Shown here piece by piece: positions 17,279 to 26,008 of a stretch of DNA of 64,000 nucleotides. A model generated the notes under the pieces. The model saw only the letters and a program-made list of their open reading frames with translations, did no database searches and was not told the DNA's origin. Every line of letters begins with the position of its first letter. Within the stretch, counting starts at the first letter, position 1. The position numbers and the translations under genes are program-made. Origin of the DNA: JANYCO01 sp035535995 (GTDB taxonomy: Bacteria > Bacteroidota > Bacteroidia > Cytophagales > Cytophagaceae). The stretch spans positions 1 to 64,000 of the forward strand of contig DATLOZ010000016.1 of the NCBI GenBank assembly GCA_035535995.1. Direction: 5' to 3'.

Positions 17279-18400
17279 TTAAGTTCTGAATACAGAAGCC
17301 GGTTCTGCTTTAGTAATGCGGCGAATCGCAAATAGTGCGCCTGTCATCGATACTATCAGGATCACCACCAGGAATATTACTCTTGTAGTGGGAGCGAAAT
17401 TGAAAATTGTTCCGGCTTTGCTAATACCGAAGCGGAACATTTCCACGAAGAAGGTTCCGATCGAAAATCCAATCGCTGCGATGATCAGTGTTTGAGTGAC
17501 GATCAGTTTTTTCAAATATACATTATTCGCCCCGATCGCTTTCATTGTCGCATAGTCTTTCATTCTGTCGATTGCACTGGAGTATAGCGACAAACCGACG
17601 ATCACAAATCCGATCACGACTGCGAAAAACACTTGCGTGTACGTAGAGATCGCAATCCCGCTAGAGCCGAGAATAGTAGATTGTGTAGCTGCTGCGAAAT
17701 CCTTAGGCATCCAGGCTTTGACGCCATATATTCTTCTGTTGATCTCATCGCGTACCTTTATGGAATCTGTGCCTGGCTCAAGTTTGAGTAGAAATGCGCT
17801 GGTCTTGTTGGAAGAAACTTTTCCCAGGTATCTTGCTCTTTCCAGCGTAGTAAATACAAACACAGGACCGAAACCTCTTACCCCCTTGGTGATGGCAGCG
17901 TTGTAGACGCGCTTACCATTGATCTCGAAGTAATCTCCTTTCACCACATCTCCCATATTTTTTTTATCGAAATATTCGGTTGTTACCGCACCATCGGGGA
18001 AGAGATCTTGTGTAGTACCATCGTATAAATTCCACGGGCCGCCCACAAATTCGGGAGCCTGTGAGCCAACGATAGTCACGCCGAATGTTTTTCCATTTAC
18101 AAATCGCGCAGAACCTCCTGCGATGATCAGGGGATAGGCTTTCTTTACACCTTTGATCGATTCGATCTCTCTGCCAATCCTCATATCGATTTGGCCTAGG
18201 GCGTTTACGTTGGTAGTGTAAGGGTCTACCACCCACATATCGGTCTTTGTGTTATCGGCCACGGACCGCATGGCATTGGTGAGGAATGTAAATACACCCA
18301 CTTGCTGTCCTATCAGGTACGTAGCGATCACCACACCGACCAAAGCACCAAATAATTTGGGCTTGTCGTAGACCATAAACCGGTAAGCTGTTTTGAACAT
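17279..18400 (-). CDS. ABC exporter permease, FtsX/MacB-DevC type
   Basis: 373 aa. TM1 (about residues 17-42), a large periplasmic domain (about 50-255; MWVVDPYTTNVNALGQIDMR, GPVFVFTTLERAR), then three TM helices at the C-terminus with the FtsX signature (YSSAIDRMKDYATMKAIGA, about 270-290). This resembles cyanobacterial DevC more than full MacB because the ATPase is a separate protein. 2 nt separate it from the adaptor gene. Substrate unknown. Confidence 0.9.
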   Translation of the reverse strand: MFKTAYRFMVYDKPKLFGALVGVVIATYLIGQQVGVFTFLTNAMRSVADNTKTDMWVVDPYTTNVNALGQIDMRIGREIESIKGVKKAYPLIIAGGSARFVNGKTFGVTIVGSQAPEFVGGPWNLYDGTTQDLFPDGAVTTEYFDKKNMGDVVKGDYFEINGKRVYNAAITKGVRGFGPVFVFTTLERARYLGKVSSNKTSAFLLKLEPGTDSIKVRDEINRRIYGVKAWMPKDFAAATQSTILGSSGIAISTYTQVFFAVVIGFVIVGLSLYSSAIDRMKDYATMKAIGANNVYLKKLIVTQTLIIAAIGFSIGTFFVEMFRFGISKAGTIFNFAPTTRVIFLVVILIVSMTGALFAIRRITKAEPASVFRT

Positions 18401-18402
18401 AT

Positions 18403-19362
18403 TTATTTCTTTTTAAGAATGACACATTCTACTCTTGATCCGTACAAAAGTTTTTCTCCATTAATTAAGCGTACCCGCACTTCTCTCACTCTTCGATCTT
18501 CCATATCATTGCTTACATCGGCAAACAAAGATTTTTTCTTCAGGTAAGGTGCAGCAAAAATAATGGTACCCTCTGCCAGCTTCTCTGTCTGCCCGGCGTA
18601 GCGGACATAGGCTTTATCGCCTAGCGCTATCTGGTCGGCAAATAATTCATCTACTTCGCAGACTACCGACATAGGGCATTTCGGTGCAAAATCGGCAAGG
18701 CTTGTCAACGCCTGTACAGAAGAGCCCGGCGTAATGTCCATCATCAGGATCAATCCGTCGGCAGGAGCGCGAATGAATCTGCGCTGGAGCTGCACGTTGT
18801 TCAAGGCTTCCTGGCTGTAGATCTCTTGTTGTTGTTTTTTATAGGTCATTACCACATCGGTAAGTCTCTCTACTTCTTTTTGTGCAGTAAGGTAATCTGT
18901 GTTGGCGTTGTCGAGATTTTGTTTTGTTTCGGCGCCTTTTTCAAAACTGCTTTTCAAACGTTCGTATTTTGTCTTCGAATTGTCTAGCCTTATTTGAGCG
19001 GCATCCCTATTGACTTCTGCAGATTTGATATCGTAATTCTTGGTATTCGCCTGGCTGGAATTCACCGTCAGTTGCGCGCGTTCCAGATCATTGGAAAGCT
19101 CGATGATGACATCTCCTTTCTTCACAGAATCGCCTGCCTGGAAATAAACTTTTTTTACAATTCCGCTCACTTCAGAGCTCAACTTGACAATCTTCAGCTC
19201 CGGCTCTATACGGCCGATAGAGACGATCATCGAAGGAGTAGAATCTTTGGCTAGAGAATCCACAGACACGGTTTCTTTTTTATTGCCTCCACAGCCGGCC
19301 AGGAAGGCGGAAAGCAGCATACTCGCTGCTACAAATTTTATGGTATTCAATATATTGTTCAT
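18403..19362 (-). CDS. HlyD/DevB-type periplasmic adaptor lipoprotein
   Basis: 319 aa. The lipobox LAGC (Cys24, followed by GGNKKE) indicates a lipoprotein. A biotinyl-lipoyl-like half (SGIVKKVYFQAGDSVKKGDVIIEL), a long alpha-helical hairpin (about residues 108-185, containing RAQLTVNSSQAN and QKEVERLTDVV) and a second lipoyl half plus beta-barrel (PADGLILMMDITPGSSV) follow. It bridges the FtsX-type permease and TolC. It lies 12 nt downstream of the ATPase gene. Confidence 0.9.
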   Translation of the reverse strand: MNNILNTIKFVAASMLLSAFLAGCGGNKKETVSVDSLAKDSTPSMIVSIGRIEPELKIVKLSSEVSGIVKKVYFQAGDSVKKGDVIIELSNDLERAQLTVNSSQANTKNYDIKSAEVNRDAAQIRLDNSKTKYERLKSSFEKGAETKQNLDNANTDYLTAQKEVERLTDVVMTYKKQQQEIYSQEALNNVQLQRRFIRAPADGLILMMDITPGSSVQALTSLADFAPKCPMSVVCEVDELFADQIALGDKAYVRYAGQTEKLAEGTIIFAAPYLKKKSLFADVSNDMEDRRVREVRVRLINGEKLLYGSRVECVILKKK

Positions 19363-19374
19363 AGGATTTAAGAA

Positions 19375-20085
19375 TTAATGTAAATCGGAAGATAGTTTTT
19401 CTGTGACGCGACCATTTTCCACGTAAATGGTTCGATCGGCATATTCTTTTAAGCGCGGGTCGTGCGTGACTACGGCTACTGATTTTCCCTGGATGGAAAG
19501 TTTTTTTAATTCCTCCATCACCGTCACCATTGATTTGGCGTCCAGCGAGGCGGTGGGCTCATCGCACAGCAATAAGGCAGGATTAGTAACCAGGGCTCTT
19601 GCAATAGAAACGCGTTGCTGTTGCCCGCCTGAGAGTTGGCGCGGTTTGAAATTAGCGCGATCGGCGAGTCCTACTCCTTCGAGTGCTACCATTGCTCTTT
19701 TCTTTGCTTCTCCGGCAGCGACCTTTTGTAAGCCAAGAGGGAACATCACGTTCTCCAGAGCTGACAGCGGCGCTACGAGGTTGAAGTTCTGGAATACAAA
19801 TCCAATGGAGTTAAGTCGTACTTTGGCGAGCTCCACTTCGTTAAGGCCAGTGGTGTTCACTCCTTCCACTAATACCTTACCGGTGCTGGGATAGATCACA
19901 CAACCAAGGAGCGAAAGTAAGGTTGTTTTTCCAGAACCCGAAGGTCCGATGATCAATACCAGCTCGCCGCTTTTCATTTGCAGCGAGGTTTCATACAAGG
20001 CCGTGATCTCACCATCGCCGCTTTTGTAGCGCTTGGAAGCAGCTTCCACACTGGCTACTATGTTCGTTTTTGCTTCGATGCTCAT
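19375..20085 (-). CDS. ABC exporter ATPase, MacB/LolD/DevA type
   Basis: 236 aa from ATG 20085 (MSIEAKTN); the 54 codons upstream in frame are AT-rich and lie in the promoter. Walker A GPSGSGKTT, Q-loop FVFQNFNLVAPL, signature LSGGQQQRVSIARAL and Walker B LLLCDEPTASLD are complete, with an H-loop VVTHDPRL. It energises the exporter encoded downstream. First gene of the four-gene operon, with a predicted promoter and palindromic operator at 20110-20140. Confidence 0.93.
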   Translation of the reverse strand: MSIEAKTNIVASVEAASKRYKSGDGEITALYETSLQMKSGELVLIIGPSGSGKTTLLSLLGCVIYPSTGKVLVEGVNTTGLNEVELAKVRLNSIGFVFQNFNLVAPLSALENVMFPLGLQKVAAGEAKKRAMVALEGVGLADRANFKPRQLSGGQQQRVSIARALVTNPALLLCDEPTASLDAKSMVTVMEELKKLSIQGKSVAVVTHDPRLKEYADRTIYVENGRVTEKLSSDLH

Positions 20086-20109
20086 ATAACAAGTTCGTAT
20101 TATTGAAAT

Positions 20110-20140
20110 CAAAATTAGTACGTTTTCGTAATAAAAAAAA
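20110..20140 (-). promoter_or_regulatory. Exporter promoter with embedded palindrome (candidate MarR operator)
   Basis: On the minus strand a TAATTTTG box (20110-20117) matches the Bacteroidota -7 consensus TAnnTTTG, with TTTT about 19 nt upstream (20137-20140). The spacer contains the inverted repeat TTAGTACG-TTTT-CGTAATAA (20115-20134, 7 of 8 pairs). A repressor bound here would block sigma factor; the adjacent divergent MarR protein is the obvious candidate (inference). Confidence 0.55.
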
Positions 20141-20258
20141 TATTTTACTACAATTTTGAAATAAATCTTAAAATATGTAATTTTAATATGAAGATTTGTT
20201 GATCTGTTTATTTGATAAAGGATCATCATCCAATCTTCAAATTTCAAATCATACTATT

Positions 20259-20951
20259 ATGTCCTATACGAAAATTATAGAATTGATAAAAAAATGGGAG
20301 GCCTACGAAACCCTTTATCCAGAGGCTAGTTTCGAAGATTTTGGAGAGTGGCTAACGTCGAATCCTGAGAAAACCAAGCCGGCACAGAGCGTGCTGAAGA
20401 AGAATGTTAACTATAATAAGCAATGGGAATCTTTTGAATTTGGTCTGAAAGATCATCATCGCGATAAAGAACGGGAAGTGCAGATCAGCATGTTGATAGG
20501 GCGTTTGAGCCGCTATGGAAAACTCTATGCAAAAAAAACGCTTCAACCGCTGAACATCAACCTGGAGGAATTTACATTTATGAGCAGCATCTTCCGATTG
20601 AAAAATCCACGCAAGTCGGATGTCTTTATGATCAATCTTTTTGAGCCAACTTCCGGCACGGAGATCATCCGGAGATTAATCAAATTGAATTTTGTAAAAG
20701 AATCTACCAGCAAAGAAGACAAACGTTCCAAGCTTTTAAAACTAACACCACTAGGTGAAAAGACATTGTTCAAAGCCTATGAATTCATGAGCAACTCAGG
20801 CGCCTTGCTTTCCGCAAACCTGACGGATCATCAAAAATCAGAACTGATCCCTATTCTTGATTACCTGAATTCCTTCCATGCGAATCTTTATTTAAATCAT
20901 AAGGACGATGACGTGAAGGACTTGATTGCGAAGTATGTTAGGAAAAAATAG
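20259..20951 (+). CDS. MarR-family winged-helix regulator
   Basis: 230 aa from ATG 20259 (MSYTKIIELIKK); an upstream ATG at 20196 adds a non-conserved leader. There is an N-terminal helical extension of about 80 residues, then the winged helix (about 95-170) with the wing motif ESTSKEDKRSKLLKLTPLGE. It is longer than usual MarR proteins (about 150 aa). Divergent from the exporter operon and therefore its probable regulator. REP-like and heptamer-like sequences flank it. Confidence 0.85.
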   Translation: MSYTKIIELIKKWEAYETLYPEASFEDFGEWLTSNPEKTKPAQSVLKKNVNYNKQWESFEFGLKDHHRDKEREVQISMLIGRLSRYGKLYAKKTLQPLNINLEEFTFMSSIFRLKNPRKSDVFMINLFEPTSGTEIIRRLIKLNFVKESTSKEDKRSKLLKLTPLGEKTLFKAYEFMSNSGALLSANLTDHQKSELIPILDYLNSFHANLYLNHKDDDVKDLIAKYVRKK

Positions 20952-21015
20952 TCGTTACTGAGAGCGTCAATAATTAAACATTGAAGTTTGTACTAAATCA
21001 CTCATCGGTAGAAAC

Positions 21016-21069
21016 AGATTGCTTCGTCGTGTCGTCAAGCGGCGGCGGATGGCCACTCCTTGCCATGAC
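21016..21069. repeat. REP-like element, CGTCATTGCGAGG family, copy in minus orientation
   Basis: Reads from AGATTGCTTCGTCGTGTCG to CACTCCTTGCCATGAC, the same termini as the other copies, with a diverged centre. It lies in the gap downstream of the MarR gene and upstream of the histidine kinase gene. Confidence 0.75.
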
Positions 21070-21176
21070 TTTATAATTCTTTATCGTACGTATAAATACA
21101 TAGTTCCTGCGCATGGTTATTATTTTTATTATGTTTATTTTTAAGATTAATCTTCTTCAAAATACAACCTCACTGG

Positions 21177-23255
21177 ATGGCAGAGTTAATAAAGATGCAT
21201 TTGCTAGAATATTGGTTGGGCAATACTCCTACAGAATTTAGTCTTGCCTTGCTAATAATAGGTATTATTGTACTGCTTGTCATTTTGATTTGGTACAACG
21301 CTGTTTCACTCAATAAAAAAGATGCATTAAGAAAAGAAACAGAAGAAAAACTTTCCATAGCCAACCGCCAGTTAGAATCTATTATAGCAGAGCATACGCA
21401 AAAATTACAAACTACAGAAATGGAATATCATTCCCTGATCGAACAAGCTACCGACGGGATTTTTATTTCTGATGCGAAGGGTAACTATACCGATGTAAAC
21501 GACAGCGCCTGCAAAATGCTTGGATATTCTAAAGAAGAATTATTGAAGATGAATTCTGCTGATATTTTATTGGCAGAAGACGCACAAAAAAATCCTCCTC
21601 GTCTTGAAGAATTGCGTGCAGGAAAGGCTTTGCTCTCTACCCGCATTCTACGAAGGAAAGACGGCAGTACGTTGCCAGCTGAGATCTCCGGAAAAATGTT
21701 GACCAACGGGAAAATGCTTGGCGTAGTACGCGATATCACAGAGCGAAAAAAGGCTGAAGAAAAATTAGCCGCCAGTGAATTGCTTTTCCGCCAGACGCTC
21801 GACAATATGCTGGAAGGAATCCAGATCCATGATTTTGATTGGAGATATACCTACGTAAATGATTCGCTCGTCAAGTATAGTCATTATACCAAAGAGGAAT
21901 TGCTAGGCTATACACTCATGGAAAAATATCCAGGTATTGAGCAGTCGGAATTATTTGGCGTACTGAAGGAATGCATGGTCGAAAGAACCTCCAGGCATTT
22001 TGAAACCGAATTTGTTTTTCCAAACGGGGACAAAGCTTTTTTTGAACTTAGCGTAGAGCCTCTTCCCACGGGCCTTTTCATCCTTTCGATTGATATTACC
22101 GAACGAAAAAAAGTCGAAGAGAAAAATCAAAAACTACACGAAGAGCTGGAACAAAAAGTAGTGGAACGTACCAAACAGCTGGAACAAAATATACAACGGC
22201 TTACCGAAAGCGAAGAAAAATTTCAGAAAGCATTTCGCGCCAGCGCAGCAGGCATGACTATTACAAGACTTTCCGATTCTACCTATGTGGAAGTAAACGA
22301 AGCTTTTTTAGAAATGACAGGCTTTGCCAGAGAAGAAGCGATCGGGCATAGCTCAGCAGAACTGGGATTTATCAGGGATATTAAAAAACGCGAAGCTATA
22401 TTGCAGCAGATCCGCGAACAGGGATGGGCGAAACAATTTGAAATGACAGTGCACCACAAATCCGGCGATATCCTCGAAGTACTTGCTTCCGTGGAAACGA
22501 TTATGCTGAACGGAGAAAAATTTGCGCTCAACATTATTTTCGACATCACCGACCGCATGCGCGCAGAGCGGCAACTCGAGGAAGCTAACCAGGAACTCGA
22601 AGCATTTTCTTATTCCATCTCCCATGACCTTCGCGCGCCACTGCGTGCGATCGATGGATACGCAAAGATGATAGAAGAAGACTATCAGAAACTGTTTGAT
22701 AGTGAAGGAAAGCGATTATTAGAAGTGATCCAGGACAATGCCCGCCGGATGAGCAACCTAATCGATGACTTGCTGGAATTTTCGCGGCTGGGAAGGAAAG
22801 CGATCCACAAAACAGATTTGAACATGAACACGCTGATCAGCGGCGTCCTGCATGATCTGCAAAAAACTATTCCTGCCAAAACAGAAATCAAGGTCGATGA
22901 TCTTCAAGGTTCGAAAGGAGATTATACACTCATCAGTCAGGTGATGGTAAATCTTTTATCAAACGCCATTAAATATTCTTCCGGAAAAGAACATCCTGTA
23001 GTAGAAATTTATTCGGAAGAAAAAGACGGATCCATTGTATACACTGTCAAGGACAATGGTGCGGGGTTTGACATGCGTTATGTAAATAAATTATTCGGCG
23101 TGTTTCAGCGCCTGCACTCTGCCAAAGAATTTGAAGGCACTGGCGTAGGTCTGGCCATTGTACACCGCATTATAGAGAAGCATGGTGGAAAAATATGGGC
23201 AGAAGCAGAACTGGGACATGGCGCCAGCTTTCATTTTTTATTACCTTTATCATAA
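21177..23255 (+). CDS. Membrane-anchored sensor histidine kinase with three PAS domains
   Basis: 692 aa. One membrane helix (about residues 20-43) and a short coiled coil, then PAS1 (about 85-195), PAS2 (about 200-325), a coiled coil, PAS3 (about 345-465), HisKA with the H-box SYSISHDLRAPLRAIDGY (about 478-495), and HATPase (N-box LLSNAIKYS, G1 VKDNGAGFD, G2 GTGVGLAIV). This is the phytochrome-like HK subclass. There is no large periplasmic domain, so signals are probably cytoplasmic or membrane-borne. It is followed 11 nt later by a single-domain response regulator, its likely partner. Confidence 0.93.
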   Translation: MAELIKMHLLEYWLGNTPTEFSLALLIIGIIVLLVILIWYNAVSLNKKDALRKETEEKLSIANRQLESIIAEHTQKLQTTEMEYHSLIEQATDGIFISDAKGNYTDVNDSACKMLGYSKEELLKMNSADILLAEDAQKNPPRLEELRAGKALLSTRILRRKDGSTLPAEISGKMLTNGKMLGVVRDITERKKAEEKLAASELLFRQTLDNMLEGIQIHDFDWRYTYVNDSLVKYSHYTKEELLGYTLMEKYPGIEQSELFGVLKECMVERTSRHFETEFVFPNGDKAFFELSVEPLPTGLFILSIDITERKKVEEKNQKLHEELEQKVVERTKQLEQNIQRLTESEEKFQKAFRASAAGMTITRLSDSTYVEVNEAFLEMTGFAREEAIGHSSAELGFIRDIKKREAILQQIREQGWAKQFEMTVHHKSGDILEVLASVETIMLNGEKFALNIIFDITDRMRAERQLEEANQELEAFSYSISHDLRAPLRAIDGYAKMIEEDYQKLFDSEGKRLLEVIQDNARRMSNLIDDLLEFSRLGRKAIHKTDLNMNTLISGVLHDLQKTIPAKTEIKVDDLQGSKGDYTLISQVMVNLLSNAIKYSSGKEHPVVEIYSEEKDGSIVYTVKDNGAGFDMRYVNKLFGVFQRLHSAKEFEGTGVGLAIVHRIIEKHGGKIWAEAELGHGASFHFLLPLS

Positions 23256-23266
23256 AATAAAATAGT

Positions 23267-23707
23267 ATGGAAAACACAGAAATTGAAATTGTGCTAGTAG
23301 AAGACAATCCCCACGATGCAGAGATGACCATTCGAGCATTGACAAAAAATAAGGTACTGAATAAAATCGTACACCTGGAAGACGGGGCAGAAGCATTGGA
23401 TTTCATATACGGTACCGGCAAATACACCGGAAGAAATACTGCCATCAAACCCAAAGTAATCTTGCTTGATGTGAAAATGCCGAAAGTAAATGGCATCGAA
23501 GTATTGCGCAAAATAAAATCCGATGATCGGACAAAAACAATTCCGGTAGTGATGCTTACTTCTTCCAAAGAAGATCCGGACGTGCGCACCTGCTACGAAT
23601 TAGGCGCCAATAGTTATATCGTAAAACCGGTAGACTTTGAAAATTTCACTAAATCAATTGCTGAATTGGGAGTGTATTGGTTGTTGCTGAATGAACCGCT
23701 GAAATAG
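23267..23707 (+). CDS. Single-domain response regulator, Rcp1-like
   Basis: 146 aa consisting only of a receiver domain: acidic pocket LVEDNPHD, phospho-acceptor Asp in LLDVKMPKVNG (about residue 67), conserved Thr/Ser in MLTSS and Lys in YIVKPVDFENF. The slightly longer form, with the EDGAEALDFIYG insertion, is typical of Rcp1-type regulators that pair with phytochrome-like kinases. It has no DNA-binding output, so signalling by protein contact or phosphotransfer is expected. Confidence 0.93.
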   Translation: MENTEIEIVLVEDNPHDAEMTIRALTKNKVLNKIVHLEDGAEALDFIYGTGKYTGRNTAIKPKVILLDVKMPKVNGIEVLRKIKSDDRTKTIPVVMLTSSKEDPDVRTCYELGANSYIVKPVDFENFTKSIAELGVYWLLLNEPLK

Positions 23708-23820
23708 TTATGAACTATGAATATTGAATTATGGTCAGGATTGAATAGTTTTTTAGTAAATTAAATTCTACTCGTGATTAAGATCTCAATACTTTCATTC
23801 AACATTCATAATTCATAACT
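23706..23820. repeat. Heptamer inverted repeat, GAGTTAT/GAATGTT family, convergent junction 1
   Basis: Left arm 23706-23728 and right arm 23798-23820 are 23-nt reverse complements with two mismatches, each readable as 7-nt units (GAACTAT, GAATATT versus GAATTAT, GAATGTT). It fills the gap between the response regulator (plus) and the amidase gene (minus). Confidence 0.85.
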
Positions 23821-23826
23821 AAAAAA

Positions 23827-24609
23827 TCACTCTTCCTCCCCTTCCATTTCATTTTTAAAATCTTCCAGCGCAGAATAAATACCCCAGGCGGTGTCTACTC
23901 TTCCTTTTTCTTCTTTGAGATAATTGGCATCGGTGGTGTCGGTAAGGAAACCTGTTTCTACAAGCACGCTTGGCATTGAGGTTTTCCAAAGCACTAAAAA
24001 TCCTGCCTGTTTCACACCGCGGCTGTGGCGGCTGTTGTTTTCTGCAAACTCTTGTTCTATTTTACTCGCAAGCTTAGTACTGCTGGCCATGAAAGCATTT
24101 TGATAAAGGGAAAACAAAATATAGGATTGCGGTGATTTCGGATCAAAACCCTCGTACTTCTGCTGGTGATCTTGTTCCATCAGGATTGTAGAATTTTCGC
24201 GCTGCGCGATTTCCAGGTTTTGTTCGGTCTTATGCAGACCCATGCAGAAAGTTTCGGTACCGTATAATCCTGGAGGGCCCGAATTTACGTGGACGGAAAT
24301 AAAAAGATCTGCATTGTTGCGGTTGGCTATGGCGGCGCGCTCGTGAAGTTCTACGAATACATCCGTTTTGCGGGTGTAAATTACTTTTACATCCTCCATA
24401 TTCTGTTTAATAAACTCGCCCAACTTAATAGCAACATCAAGTGCAATATCTTTTTCTTTTGAACCAAATCCGGAACAGCCAGGATCTTTCCCTCCATGCC
24501 CTGCATCAATCACGATCGTGCGCAGCTTGAAGGTACGCACATCCAGGGGATGGAACGAACATATCAGCAACACGAGGATGAGTAGGACGAATGGCTCTTT
24601 GTGTTTCAT
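23827..24609 (-). CDS. N-acetylmuramoyl-L-alanine amidase (Amidase_3)
   Basis: 260 aa. A signal/anchor (about residues 1-24) precedes an Amidase_3 catalytic domain: VIDAGHGGKDPG (first zinc His), DLFISVHVNSG (second His) and VLVETGFLT (catalytic Glu near the C-terminus). It cleaves the amide between MurNAc and the stem peptide in periplasmic murein. There is no SPOR or AMIN domain, so recruitment is unknown. Confidence 0.93.
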   Translation of the reverse strand: MKHKEPFVLLILVLLICSFHPLDVRTFKLRTIVIDAGHGGKDPGCSGFGSKEKDIALDVAIKLGEFIKQNMEDVKVIYTRKTDVFVELHERAAIANRNNADLFISVHVNSGPPGLYGTETFCMGLHKTEQNLEIAQRENSTILMEQDHQQKYEGFDPKSPQSYILFSLYQNAFMASSTKLASKIEQEFAENNSRHSRGVKQAGFLVLWKTSMPSVLVETGFLTDTTDANYLKEEKGRVDTAWGIYSALEDFKNEMEGEEE

Positions 24610-24610
24610 A

Positions 24611-24751
24611 GTTGAATTAATAGTGAGTCTTTACTATTGAGTAGTGAGCAATTGTATTCTTCGTGGCCTGTCCTGTAACGGTTACAATGTGTCTCGTCAG
24701 GGAACAAGACATAGGAGAGTCCGAAGTCTCAAGACTAAAGACTCAATACTC
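24611..24751. repeat. Heptamer inverted repeat, GAGTCTT family
   Basis: Left arm 24611-24652 is six 7-nt units including GAGTCTT, TACTATT and GAGTAGT. Right arm 24717-24751, read on the minus strand, gives GAGTATT, GAGTCTT, TAGTCTT and GAGACTT. The arms are degenerate copies rather than exact complements. It lies between two minus-strand genes (MauE-like and amidase). Confidence 0.65.
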
Positions 24752-24756
24752 ATGAC

Positions 24757-25860
24757 TTATTTGTTCAACACCTCTTCCAGTTTTTCACTGGAAAAAGTAT
24801 TGTTATCAAAATCTGCGATCAGATTTCCATTGCACAATACACTTACTTTTGGCGGCGAAGGCGCTGTACCTAATAATTGGAAGAAAGTAACAGGCTCAAT
24901 GATCTTATAAGGGAATCTGCACTGCGCTACCTTGAAGAAATTTTCTACCTGGTCTTCTGTTCCCCAGAACAGGAAGAAGGTAGGCGGAATGGTACGCTTC
25001 CTGGAAAGCTCGCCAATTTTGCGCGCTGTTTCCATACAGTGTTCACACTCGAGACTAAACAGCGTTACAATTTTTCTTCCATCATCTAAGTCTGCAACTA
25101 CTCCGTCGCTAAATTTTCTGAATTGCGCGTAGGAAGAAACTTTTTTCACCGGGCATAAAGCATCTGTTTTTACTACTGGTGCTACTTTTTTAGTAGTATC
25201 AACTTTTGCAGGAGTAACAGGCAACGCCGGAGTCAAGGGCATGACAGGTTTTGCGACAGAATCTTTTTTCAAAGTATCAGGAGCAATTACTTGTAGAGTA
25301 GTATCCGTTGGTGGAGGAAGGATCTCCAGTTCGTCGGCTTTGATAGTAGAACAAGGGGCGAAAGGGAAAAGCATAAAGATCGCCAGGTTGGAAGCCAGGT
25401 AGATAATGGTCAGCATGCGGATGCTGTTTTTTTCCTTTTCGCGATAGATTACGTACATGTATCCAAGGATCCCAAGTGTGATAATATTTTTGATCAGCGC
25501 TTCCAGAGGTGTCATAGGAATGCGTTGCCCGAAGCAGCCACAGTTGCCAGACATAGCGCCTTCTGTATAGATCAGGTAAGATAAATGCACACAGAAGATC
25601 ACCAACAACAATGCTGTAGCGGGGATTACTATTCTTTTTAAATAATTTGACTGCAGGAAAGAAATCCCCAAAGCAATTTCCAGCGCGATGAGCATACGGG
25701 AAAAATAAGGAGCCGAACAATCGTCTGCAAATCCCAGCGTGACCAGCTGATGTTGGAAAGGAAGAATGCTTGGATCCAGCTTTAGAATTGCAGAAAGCAT
25801 GAACAGGCCGAAAATAAGCAAGCGAAGGATAAATAAAATCAAAAGTTTATTCTTATTCAT
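24757..25860 (-). CDS. MauE/DoxX-like membrane protein with C-terminal thioredoxin-like domain
   Basis: 367 aa. Four membrane helices at the N-terminus (about residues 6-155) with MauE/DoxX features (LSAILKLDPS, SNYLKRIV) and a periplasmic Cys pair in GNCGCFG. A Pro/Thr/Lys linker (about 185-245) leads to a thioredoxin-like domain whose active site is LECEHCME (CxxC). Related Bacteroidota proteins are thought to pass electrons across the membrane to periplasmic thiols. The specific partner is unknown. Confidence 0.85.
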   Translation of the reverse strand: MNKNKLLILFILRLLIFGLFMLSAILKLDPSILPFQHQLVTLGFADDCSAPYFSRMLIALEIALGISFLQSNYLKRIVIPATALLLVIFCVHLSYLIYTEGAMSGNCGCFGQRIPMTPLEALIKNIITLGILGYMYVIYREKEKNSIRMLTIIYLASNLAIFMLFPFAPCSTIKADELEILPPPTDTTLQVIAPDTLKKDSVAKPVMPLTPALPVTPAKVDTTKKVAPVVKTDALCPVKKVSSYAQFRKFSDGVVADLDDGRKIVTLFSLECEHCMETARKIGELSRKRTIPPTFFLFWGTEDQVENFFKVAQCRFPYKIIEPVTFFQLLGTAPSPPKVSVLCNGNLIADFDNNTFSSEKLEEVLNK

Positions 25861-25890
25861 GTGAACAGTTAATATTCGGAATTTTTATAA

Positions 25891-25898
25891 TAATTTTG
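25891..25898 (+). promoter_or_regulatory. TAnnTTTG -7 box upstream of pbpC
   Basis: TAATTTTG exactly fits the Bacteroidota -7 consensus. No good TTTG is visible at -33. It implies a 5' UTR of about 100 nt before ATG 26009. Confidence 0.35.
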
Positions 25899-26008
25899 GT
25901 TTGTGCGGAAGTTTGATCTTTTGTGATGAATGCCCTTCCATAAGATCTCCGCAGAGTCGTCCCAAGTTTCAAATCAAGACTATAATTTGTACTAAAATAA
26001 TAGTTAGA

